A DNA stretch of 23,234 bases from JBBTWV01 sp038062615. Lineage in GTDB: Bacteria; Patescibacteriota; Gracilibacteria; UBA1369; UM-FILTER-53-11. Position numbers and translations under genes: made by a program. The stretch is from assembly GCA_038062615.1 (NCBI GenBank), contig JBBTWV010000034.1, positions 1 to 23,234 on the forward strand. Direction: 5' to 3'. The notes below the pieces were generated by a model. That model ran no database searches and was not told the origin of the DNA. It saw nothing but the letters and a program-made list of their open reading frames with translations. Below are positions 15,642 through 22,697 of this stretch, in pieces (the first letter of the stretch is position 1; every line of letters begins with the position of its first letter).

Positions 15642-16610
15642 ATGAATATTTCACAGCTCCTCGGTGAAGCGAGGGGTATTTTGGATAATCCGGCAGAGGC
15701 GAGAATCTTACTGAGCCATGCTCTCCGCTGTACCAAAGAAAATTTGATTGCACACCCGGAGGCGACGGTGGAAGCTGGCCCGGCGTTGCAGTTTCGAGAA
15801 TTTTGCTCTCGGCGGAAGTTGGGTGTGCCTGTGGCATATTTGACACATCATCGTGAGTTTTTTGGATTAGATTTTTATGTCGATGAAAGGGTGCTCATTC
15901 CGCGTCCGGAGACGGAGATGCTGGTGGAGGAGGCGATTTTGCAACTGGGCTATGAATATTTCCATCGGACAGTGGAGCGCAGCCCCCCTTCAGCCACGCG
16001 GAGCGTGGCTTCCAGGGGACGCTCGCCACATGTGGCTCGCTCTGCTTCCTCAAAAAACTGTCCTCAAGAAATACATCATAGCCCAGCGCGTATTTGTGAC
16101 CTTGGAACCGGGTCTGGCTGTATTGCCGTATGTCTTGCCAAACACCTTCCACAAGCCAAAATTACGGCTATAGATATTTCTCCAGGCGCGCTTCAAGTAG
16201 CTCAAAAAAATGCGGAATTTCATGGCGTGAAAAATCAAATTGAATTTTTAAAGAGCGATTTGTTGCAAGAAGTTTTGGATATTTCTTTTGATGGAATCGT
16301 GGCAAATTTGCCGTATATTGGGCTGACGGAATCGCCATTGGTGAGTCGCGATGTGGCTGAATTCGAGCCGCACCAAGCGCTCTTTGGAGGTGAAACCGGA
16401 TTGGAGCTTTTTGAGAAATTATTTGGGCAGTTGCGTGGGATGCGGACCAAACCAAGATGGGTGATAGGTGAGATGGGCTTTTTACAAAAGCCGGCCTTGG
16501 AAAAAATGATCAAAAAATATTTTGACCGGAGCACGAAAATTGAGTGGAAAAAGGATCTCGCCGGCCTGGATCGAGTATTTGTTCTTGATAACTTTTGTTT
16601 TGATAAGTAG
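15642..16610 (+). CDS. prmC: Release factor glutamine methyltransferase with an in-frame palindromic insert
   Basis: PrmC (HemK) methylates the Gln of the GGQ motif in release factors using S-adenosylmethionine; prfA lies just downstream. Residues 1-95 are the helical N-terminal domain (RIPRPETE-like LIPRPETEMLVEEA at its end). The SAM-binding loop is DLGTGSG at about 153-159, and the catalytic NPPY motif appears as NLPY at 222-225. The protein has 322 residues; model PrmC has about 277. The excess matches the 46 codons (about residues 102-148, rich in Arg and Ser, e.g. ASRGRSPHVARSASS) encoded by a palindromic element between the N-terminal domain and the first strand of the methyltransferase fold. 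The ATG at 15642 is chosen over an in-frame start at 15600, which lies in the hairpin. Activity is likely if the insert loops out, but unproven. Confidence 0.93.
   Translation: MNISQLLGEARGILDNPAEARILLSHALRCTKENLIAHPEATVEAGPALQFREFCSRRKLGVPVAYLTHHREFFGLDFYVDERVLIPRPETEMLVEEAILQLGYEYFHRTVERSPPSATRSVASRGRSPHVARSASSKNCPQEIHHSPARICDLGTGSGCIAVCLAKHLPQAKITAIDISPGALQVAQKNAEFHGVKNQIEFLKSDLLQEVLDISFDGIVANLPYIGLTESPLVSRDVAEFEPHQALFGGETGLELFEKLFGQLRGMRTKPRWVIGEMGFLQKPALEKMIKKYFDRSTKIEWKKDLAGLDRVFVLDNFCFDK
15945..16086. repeat. Palindromic element, family A, copy 2, inside prmC
   Basis: CTGGGCTATGA (15945-15955) is exactly complementary to TCATAGCCCAG (16076-16086). Further inward GGACAGT (15967-15973) pairs with ACTGTCC (16057-16063). 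Inside are hairpins AGCCACG/CGTGGCT and GCCACATGTGGC. The core is homologous to copy 1 at 2184-2323. It adds no stop codon in the prmC frame: where copy 1 reads TTCTTAA, this copy reads TTCCTCA. Confidence 0.9.
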
Positions 16611-16639
16611 CTTAGATATATCAATTTATTAAATAAGTT

Positions 16640-16745
16640 CTTCCTTGCTGGGCCGAGCACGGCTGCCGCTAAGGCGGCATGGCGATTAGTAGAATAGAGC
16701 CAAGGCCGCGAAGCGAGTGAGGATCTGGCTTCGCCAGTCCGAGCG
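16640..16745. other. GC-rich intergenic region with small hairpins before prfA
   Basis: The gap between prmC and prfA holds two short perfect hairpins: TGCCGC/GCGGCA (loop TAAG) and CTGGC/GCCAG (loop TTC). GGCTTCGCCAGTCC at 16727-16740 matches 13 of 14 bases in the cruciform element at 5146-5159. No gene is visible in it. It may be a decayed palindromic element or carry leader structure for prfA; no convincing promoter was found. Confidence 0.45.
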
Positions 16746-16763
16746 ATGGTGAGCGTAAACATT

Positions 16764-17828
16764 ATGTGGGAAAAGTTGAAAAAACTTGAAGAAGAATACG
16801 AGCAACTTTCGCTTAAAATGTCCGATCCATCCATCATGGGTGATCACCATGCGTTTCGTGATTTCGGTAAGCGCCGCCGCGCAATCGAGAAAGCCGTTTT
16901 GCTGTATCGCGAATATCAATCGGCAAAAAAACAAAAAGCCGAGGCCGAGGAACTTATGCAAAGCCCTGATGCCGAAATGCGCCAGCTGGCCGGGGATGAG
17001 ATTCAGTCGGCTAAAGCCGCTATTACGGACCTTGAAGAAAAGTTGAGAGTCGAGCTTTTGCCCAAGGATGAGGATGATGAAAAACACTGTATTGTGGAGG
17101 TTCGCGCTGGTGCCGGAGGGGAGGAGGCCGCGCTTTTTGCCAGTGAGTTGTCCCGCATGTATATGCGTTTTGCAGAGCGAAGTCGGTGGAAGGTTGAGGT
17201 TCTCAGCCAGAGTAGTGCGAGTGCCGGAGGTCTCAAGGAGGTCATTTTTTCGGTAAAAGGGAACGGTGCCTATGGAAAGTTAAAGTATGAAAGCGGCGTG
17301 CATCGTGTTCAGCGAATTCCGTCTACGGAGGCCAAAGGTCGCATTCATACTTCCACGGTTACGGTTGCCGTTTTGCCGGAGGTGGAAGAAGTGGACATCG
17401 TCATTAAACCGGATGATTTAAGGATTGATACGTTTCGTGCCGGCGGTGCGGGTGGCCAGCACGTCAACAAGACTGAATCAGCCATACGCATAACCCACGT
17501 GCCGTCGGGCTTAGTGGTGGCGTGCCAGGATGAGAGGTCGCAGGGGCAAAATCGAGCGAAGGCTATGGATATTTTGCGCTCGCGTCTCTATACCCATCAA
17601 AAAGAGCAGTTGGAAAAAGAGCGTCATGATACTCGCTTAGCCCAAATTGGAACGGGCGACCGCAGTGAAAAAATCCGGACGTATAACTTTCCTCAAGATC
17701 GTATTACTGATCACAGGATTAAGGCTAGTTTTAGCAATATTCCCGGGGTTTTGGACGGCGATATATCTGAAATACTGGAGAAACTGGTTATGGAAGATCA
17801 GGCTCGCCTCCTTGCATCTTCAGGTTAA
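16764..17828 (+). CDS. prfA: Peptide chain release factor 1
   Basis: 354 residues, normal for RF1, which reads UAA and UAG and triggers peptide release on the ribosome. The codon-recognition tripeptide is PST (about 186-188) in VQRIPSTEAKGRIHTS, where RF1 has P-x-T and RF2 has SPF. The catalytic GGQ is at about 230-232 in RAGGAGGQHVNKTESAIR; its Gln is the target of PrmC, encoded next door. The ATG at 16764 (MWEKLKKLEEEYEQL) is preferred to one six codons upstream because it fits the family start and has GGTGAG ahead of it, although spaced 11 bases away. TGA stops in this window imply an RF2 gene elsewhere. Confidence 0.96.
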   Translation: MWEKLKKLEEEYEQLSLKMSDPSIMGDHHAFRDFGKRRRAIEKAVLLYREYQSAKKQKAEAEELMQSPDAEMRQLAGDEIQSAKAAITDLEEKLRVELLPKDEDDEKHCIVEVRAGAGGEEAALFASELSRMYMRFAERSRWKVEVLSQSSASAGGLKEVIFSVKGNGAYGKLKYESGVHRVQRIPSTEAKGRIHTSTVTVAVLPEVEEVDIVIKPDDLRIDTFRAGGAGGQHVNKTESAIRITHVPSGLVVACQDERSQGQNRAKAMDILRSRLYTHQKEQLEKERHDTRLAQIGTGDRSEKIRTYNFPQDRITDHRIKASFSNIPGVLDGDISEILEKLVMEDQARLLASSG

Positions 17829-17840
17829 AAATGGTAGAAT
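17812..17840 (+). promoter_or_regulatory. Extended -10 promoter for the gene at 17869
   Basis: TTGCAT (17812-17817), 17 bases, then TAGAAT (17835-17840) preceded by TG. It overlaps the last codons of prfA. The leader would be about 22 bases, A-rich and without a Shine-Dalgarno site. Confidence 0.7.
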
Positions 17841-17868
17841 AGTAGGAAAATATATAAAAATAAAAACT

Positions 17869-19221
17869 ATGGCTCGAGGTGCAAATACAGCCCAAGCGTA
17901 TAACGAATTTCCTGATTATAGAATTGAACGGAGGGATTTTCCGATTCGCATCGGAGTCAGTCCTGATCCGGATGAAGAGGTTTATATTTCTGGAAATTTT
18001 GATGCCAGTGATCAGGATCCAACTGGTGGCACGGACGTTTCCCATGCAATGACTTTGAATGGCAATTTTGCCGAGATAACTGTCCCGAATTTGATTGTTG
18101 GCAGAAGGTATGAGTATCAAATTATTTATTTTAACCCGACAACTGGAAATCAAAGGAACATGCCCAGCCGACATTCCGGAAGGAACGAAACATTTGTGGT
18201 TTCACCTGCAGAAGCGCCGTCGCCAAGTAGAACTCATCCTCTAGCGGAGGTTCAAACGGGGTTGAAAAAGCGTGTAACTGATATTCTTAATGCGGCTCGT
18301 AAGCATGATACGGCAGAAAATTTGAAAGTGTTATTTGACGTACTCAAAGACGAAATGGATGGTATGGGTATTACTGATGATCAAACTCCAGTCATTTTAA
18401 ATATGGTCGCTGAAGTTATTTTTTCGGATAAAAAATTCCCAGCGGTGGTTAGAAAGCGTTTCTCGAAGGATAACCCGCCTACCGATTTTGATGATTTACA
18501 GCAGAGATTGAATGAAGGTGCGCTTGAATATGAAAAAAAAGTTTTTACTCAGTTGAAATTAAATCCAGCGGCACGAAAACGCTTCCATCTTGATACAACT
18601 ACGACATTCAATGAGGCCGATCCTCTCCATAATCCTCAAGCCAGCAAGGTTTTTAGGGATATGTGCGGCGAACGAACGCTGAGGCACCTTGCTCCTCGTA
18701 TTGGGATGGCTATGGAAAGCATCACGAATGTACCTGCAAGGGATCCGACTTTAGATGCGGAGCGCCAGGCTTGGATAAATGATGTTGTGAACCTTCTTAC
18801 TCCAGCTGAAATCAGCGAAGCAATGCATCCTAAAAAAAGGTCGAAACTGGCGGAATTCGGCATCCAGGCTGGTTTGGTTACAGCTGGTGTGTTTGCCCCG
18901 GGAACAGCGATTCTCGCTTGGCTCGCCAAAGGACTTGGCGAAGGTCTCTCTGGGGTCCATATGAGTGATTTCGCAGGGATGAGTGCTGGGGATTTGAAAA
19001 AACAATTTATGAGAAATAATGTTGTTACACGATGGCTTAAAACAGGTGATTCACTTGGAAAAATAACGACGGATGGCATTAAGGACTGGGCACAGAGATC
19101 CATACCTGTTTACGGAGCAAAATATGCCGGGGAAACAGGACATGAAGCCAGTTCTTCCCACGCTCAAGAGGGAAGTGCTACTGATCTCATTAAGGCCGCT
19201 TGTGAAAAGGCTACTGCATAA
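17869..19221 (+). CDS. Protein of unknown function with possible N-terminal Ig-like/CBM48-like domain
   Basis: 450 residues. The open frame reaches back into prfA, but the ATG at 17869 sits just after a good promoter and yields a plausible N-terminus (MARGANTAQAYNEFPDY). Residues 30-110 (VYISGNFDASDQD, then FAEITVPNLIVGRRYEYQIIYF) have the strand pattern of early-set/CBM48 folds, where a GNF phrase and a YEY strand recur; this is a tentative reading. About 115-340 are helical and charged. A hydrophobic stretch follows (AGLVTAGVFAPGTAILAWLA, about residues 345-365) that could be a membrane-associated helical hairpin. No family is recognised. A small helical gene follows after 10 bases, probably in the same transcript. 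Confidence 0.72.
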   Translation: MARGANTAQAYNEFPDYRIERRDFPIRIGVSPDPDEEVYISGNFDASDQDPTGGTDVSHAMTLNGNFAEITVPNLIVGRRYEYQIIYFNPTTGNQRNMPSRHSGRNETFVVSPAEAPSPSRTHPLAEVQTGLKKRVTDILNAARKHDTAENLKVLFDVLKDEMDGMGITDDQTPVILNMVAEVIFSDKKFPAVVRKRFSKDNPPTDFDDLQQRLNEGALEYEKKVFTQLKLNPAARKRFHLDTTTTFNEADPLHNPQASKVFRDMCGERTLRHLAPRIGMAMESITNVPARDPTLDAERQAWINDVVNLLTPAEISEAMHPKKRSKLAEFGIQAGLVTAGVFAPGTAILAWLAKGLGEGLSGVHMSDFAGMSAGDLKKQFMRNNVVTRWLKTGDSLGKITTDGIKDWAQRSIPVYGAKYAGETGHEASSSHAQEGSATDLIKAACEKATA

Positions 19222-19231
19222 CTCTTTATTT

Positions 19232-19465
19232 ATGAATGTATCTGAACTTTTAAAGGATCCGCTGAATGCAGAGATTGTAGGACTTTTGGCGGCGACGAAA
19301 CTTTCTGAAGTTGAAAAACGCTTATGGGTTTTTGCTTTACCTAAAATATCTGAAAAACAGAAATTGGATCTTAAAGGAAATTTGGAAAAAGAATTGGAGT
19401 ACGAAATGAAGGTTGAGGAAAAGGCCAGGAACCAGTTTCTTACGGCCTTGCAGAAGGGTATTTAG
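19232..19465 (+). CDS. Small helical protein, unknown function
   Basis: 77 residues from the ATG at 19232 (MNVSELLKDPLNAEIVG); the open frame extends upstream over the end of the previous gene but that part is not protein-like. The sequence is helical and charged (KISEKQKLDLKGNLEKELEYEMK), resembling in size and pattern the product at 9472. There is no signal or membrane segment. Its stop codon overlaps the nadB stop on the other strand by two bases, so the two genes converge with no room for a terminator between them. Confidence 0.62.
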   Translation: MNVSELLKDPLNAEIVGLLAATKLSEVEKRLWVFALPKISEKQKLDLKGNLEKELEYEMKVEEKARNQFLTALQKGI

Positions 19466-20937
19466 TCTACTCGATAGTGGCATCCCAGGCTCTTTTTCCG
19501 CATGAGCGCAGCCTTTGTGATGAGCTGTGCGGCTTCGATCATGTTCCTTAGTTGGATGGTTGCGTCGTTATTTTGAGGAAGTGCCGTCGCTGATGATGCT
19601 ATCTCACTTAACAATTGAGCGGCTTGTAGTAGGGATTTTTGGCTCCTTACAATGCCGACGTTTTGCCACATAGTTTGTTGGAGTTTTTTTTTGAGGCCGG
19701 TAAGGATTTGTTTATTTTTCTGAGAAAGGATTTGGAATCTTGTGGTGGTAAAAGTTGGCGATATTTTTTTATTTGGGTGCTTGGTGGTTTTAAGTATGCG
19801 ATCAGAAAATACTAATGCTTCAAGGAGTGAATTACTGGCGAGGCGGTTGGCTCCGTGCACTCCGGTTCCGGCAACTTCCCCAAAGGCATAAAGATTTTTT
19901 ATTCCAGTTTCGCCTTTCAAATTTACTTTAATGCCGCCGCAGGAATAGTGTGCGGCTGGTGAAATAGGAATGAGATCTTTCTCCATCTTTAAGCCATATT
20001 TTGAGAGTTTTTGATAAATTTGTGGGAAGCGAGTTTTTATGAACTCCTTTTTTTTGTGCCGTAGATCTAAATACACGTGGCCATCTTTTTCCTGCTCAAA
20101 AATAGCGCGTGCCACAATGTCTCGTGTGGCAAGCTCTGCCATCTTGTGCATTTTGAGCATGAACCGTTCTCCCTTTGCATTACGCAAATAGGCACCCTCG
20201 CCGCGCACTGCTTCAGAAATCAAAAATGGCGGTTTGCCTTTTATATTTAGCGCAGTTGGGTGGAACTGAATGAACTCTAAATCTTTGAATGAGCAGCTGG
20301 CTCGCGCCGCCATGGCAAGGCCATCTCCCGTAGAAATGGTTGGGTTAGTAGTGTGAGCGTAAAGCTGTCCAACCCCGCCAGTAGCCAATATCGTGGTGGT
20401 GGCGTAGATATTTTTAAATTTTCTGTTCTGCAGAATTTGCACGCCATAGCAGTTCTTATCCTTCACTATGAGGTCAACTGCTACGGTATGTTCCATGAGT
20501 GTAATAAAGGAATTTTTGCGAATTTTTGCGACGAGTACTTCTTCAATTGCCTGCCCTGTGTAGTCTGAGACAAAGGCAATGCGGCGAGCCGTATGGCCAC
20601 CTTCCCGGGTGAGCATGAGCTCCCCATTTTGCGTGGCAAAAGGCACGCCTAGCTCCAAAAGCCGAGCAATAGCACTGGGACCGTGTTTCACCATGTACTG
20701 CACCGCACGGCGGTTATTATGAAAACACCCGGCGATCATGGTGTCATCAACGTGCTTTTTGAAATTATCCAGCTCGCTGAGCACGGCTGCAATGCCACCT
20801 TGGGCAAAATTGGTGGCACTATTGGCAACTTTTTTCTTGGTGACAATTGCTACGTGCTGTTTGTTTTCGGCAGCACGGAGGGCAAAATTGAGGCCAGAAA
20901 TGCCTGAGCCAACGACGATGATGTCAAAAGAAATCAT
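19462..20937 (-). CDS. nadB: L-aspartate oxidase
   Basis: NadB oxidises L-aspartate to iminoaspartate with FAD, the first step of de novo NAD synthesis (NadA and NadC follow; neither is in the window). The 491 residues include the dinucleotide fold VVGSGISGLNFALRA at the N-terminus, the substrate-site phrase NFAQGGIAAVL, the GGHTARR region, the FAD-site EFIQFHPTAL, and the C-terminal SLGCHYRVD typical of the family. The E-F-x-Q-F-H-P motif is shared with succinate dehydrogenase, but gene length and the C-terminus point to NadB. The ATG at 20937 is preferred; the open frame extends eight codons into the aroA-aroK stop. It is the last gene of the aroB, aroA-aroK, nadB cluster and may also have its own promoter. 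Confidence 0.93.
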   Translation of the reverse strand: MISFDIIVVGSGISGLNFALRAAENKQHVAIVTKKKVANSATNFAQGGIAAVLSELDNFKKHVDDTMIAGCFHNNRRAVQYMVKHGPSAIARLLELGVPFATQNGELMLTREGGHTARRIAFVSDYTGQAIEEVLVAKIRKNSFITLMEHTVAVDLIVKDKNCYGVQILQNRKFKNIYATTTILATGGVGQLYAHTTNPTISTGDGLAMAARASCSFKDLEFIQFHPTALNIKGKPPFLISEAVRGEGAYLRNAKGERFMLKMHKMAELATRDIVARAIFEQEKDGHVYLDLRHKKKEFIKTRFPQIYQKLSKYGLKMEKDLIPISPAAHYSCGGIKVNLKGETGIKNLYAFGEVAGTGVHGANRLASNSLLEALVFSDRILKTTKHPNKKISPTFTTTRFQILSQKNKQILTGLKKKLQQTMWQNVGIVRSQKSLLQAAQLLSEIASSATALPQNNDATIQLRNMIEAAQLITKAALMRKKSLGCHYRVD

Positions 20938-20944
20938 AGAAGTT

Positions 20945-20953
20945 ATTATAACA
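20945..20953 (-). promoter_or_regulatory. Extended -10 element before nadB
   Basis: On the minus strand this reads TGTTATAAT, a perfect extended -10. It overlaps the aroA-aroK stop codon. Seven bases separate it from the nadB ATG, so a transcript from it would start at or next to the A of ATG. No good -35 is seen, so it would depend on the extended -10. Confidence 0.5.
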
Positions 20954-22697
20954 TTCCCCAACGCTCAATAATTTTGATGATGCTTGCAATTTTTTTGTTA
21001 AAGTCTTCCTGAGAACGAGCCGTACTTTTGGATACGTCCACGGTGGCATCCGAAACCGCATCATAGCGTGGTTTTCGCTGTTTATAGATGTCTTCTAACT
21101 CATCCAGGAAGTTAGATTTTTTTGTGAGGTTAGGACGGTGATAACTTTTTGCAAGTCGTTTCTTAAGGGAGGTCATGGAACTCTCTAAAAATATGACGCG
21201 TCCACTTTTTTTAAGATTTTGAACATTGGCTGAGTACATCAATGTTCCTCCGCCGGTTGAAATAACGGCTCGCTTTATTTTTGATAATTTTTTTACTATT
21301 TTTCTTTCCAGCGCACGGAACTTGCCCCATCCATGTTGAGCAACTATTTCTGAAATTTTCTTTTTAGCTATTTCTTCAATGAGCATATCAGTATCAAAAA
21401 ACTTTCTATTCATGGCTTTTGCAAGCCTTTTCCCGAGGCTCGACTTTCCACTTCCGCGCATGCCGGTGAGGATAATATTTTTTTCTGCAATTTTTTGCTT
21501 GAGCCATTTTAAGTCTTTCCAGAAGTTGGGATAGGTCTTTTTTACACACGCCGGATTTTTAATAATAATTCCAGGCACCGCAAATCCTGCCATGCCAAAG
21601 CACATGGCCATTCTATGATCATCATAGGTTCCAATGACACCTCCGTGGAGTGTTTGGGGATCACCATGAATGCGTAGCCCATCATCGAGCTCGTCTACGC
21701 GAGTGCCAATTTTTCGTAACTCGGTTGCTAAAGCATGTAAGCGATCGCACTCTTTCACTCGCAAATTGGCGAGTCCGTGCAGTTCGGATTTTCCCTCTGC
21801 AAAAGCGCAAAGTACTGCCAATGTCATGGCACTGTCAGGAAAGTTGCTGGCATTGATTTTCCCCAGCGGCTTTAATGCCCCGTCTTTTTGCCGCATCGCC
21901 ATAGCAATTTTTTGAAATGCTGCATCGGCTTGTGAAGAATCCTGAGTTACGTTTTCTACTTCTATCGCTTGGCCTGTAAGCGCTGAGATTCCCCAGAAGT
22001 AGCTGGCGCTTGAGGCGTCGCCTTCGATATTCATGCTGGTCGGTTTGTATCTCTGGCCAGCGCATATAGAAAATTCTTGATACCCTTTGCGATTCACACT
22101 AACGCCAAATTTCTGCATCAGTTTAAGGGTCATATCAATATAAGGCTTGGATACAAGCTCGCCTTGAACTTTAATGGTTACATTTTTTTGCGCTAATGGT
22201 GTAGCCATGAGCAGGCCAGAAAGAAACTGGCTGCTGACATCTCCTTTTATGTGGCATATCCCACCTTGAAGTGGACCTCGAATTTGTATTGGAGGAAAAC
22301 CATTTTCGCCAATAAACTGAATTTTTGCGCCAAGGGATTGTAGGGCATCTGCGAGGTCTCCAATGGGGCGTTTTTTCATGCGCGGCGAACCCGTCAGCTT
22401 TGAAGTGAATGATTGAGTTGCTAATACCGCGGCAAGAAAACGCATGGTCGTTCCGGCGTTCCCGCAAAAAAGTGAATGAGGAGTGGCCGTAAGTTTTCCG
22501 CCCTGAATTTTTAAAATATTACCCTTTTTCAAAATTCTGATGCCAAGTTTTTTGAGTGCTTGGATCATGTACTTCGTATCATCACTTTCCAGGGCTCCTT
22601 TAAGTTGGCTTTTACCCTTTGCTAAAGCCGCCGCAAGAATCGCGCGATTAGTAAGACTCTTTGACCCTGGGACGCGAATGCGGATCATATTGAGCAT
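20946..22697 (-). CDS. aroA: EPSP synthase-shikimate kinase fusion
   Basis: A 583-residue fusion of two shikimate-pathway enzymes. Residues 1-400 are EPSP synthase (AroA): GSKSLTNRA at 11-19, GNAGTTMRFL at 79-88, FPDSAMTLAV with the catalytic Asp288, VKECDRL at 314-320 and TYDDHRMAM. Residues 405-583 are shikimate kinase (AroK): Walker A GMRGSGKSS at 412-420, FFDTD at 433-437, GGGTL at 482-486 and lid Arg521 in HRPNL. The kinase acts one step before the synthase, so the fusion pairs consecutive reactions. Both halves keep their key residues. The start codon overlaps the aroB stop (TAATG), implying translational coupling. An ATG three codons later is an alternative start. Confidence 0.95.
   Translation of the reverse strand: MLNMIRIRVPGSKSLTNRAILAAALAKGKSQLKGALESDDTKYMIQALKKLGIRILKKGNILKIQGGKLTATPHSLFCGNAGTTMRFLAAVLATQSFTSKLTGSPRMKKRPIGDLADALQSLGAKIQFIGENGFPPIQIRGPLQGGICHIKGDVSSQFLSGLLMATPLAQKNVTIKVQGELVSKPYIDMTLKLMQKFGVSVNRKGYQEFSICAGQRYKPTSMNIEGDASSASYFWGISALTGQAIEVENVTQDSSQADAAFQKIAMAMRQKDGALKPLGKINASNFPDSAMTLAVLCAFAEGKSELHGLANLRVKECDRLHALATELRKIGTRVDELDDGLRIHGDPQTLHGGVIGTYDDHRMAMCFGMAGFAVPGIIIKNPACVKKTYPNFWKDLKWLKQKIAEKNIILTGMRGSGKSSLGKRLAKAMNRKFFDTDMLIEEIAKKKISEIVAQHGWGKFRALERKIVKKLSKIKRAVISTGGGTLMYSANVQNLKKSGRVIFLESSMTSLKKRLAKSYHRPNLTKKSNFLDELEDIYKQRKPRYDAVSDATVDVSKSTARSQEDFNKKIASIIKIIERWGML

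Noticed and set aside
16235..16837. A 200-codon minus-strand frame across the prmC-prfA junction
   Set aside because: It overlaps two well-supported genes on the other strand and has Ser/Asn-rich low-information content.
17647..17868. N-terminal extension of the gene at 17869, with an apparent membrane segment
   Set aside because: This is prfA read in another frame. A good promoter lies at 17812-17840, just before the ATG at 17869.
19073..19231. N-terminal extension of the small gene at 19232
   Set aside because: It overlaps the 3' end of the preceding gene and is not protein-like; ATG 19232 fits the spacing after the stop at 19221.
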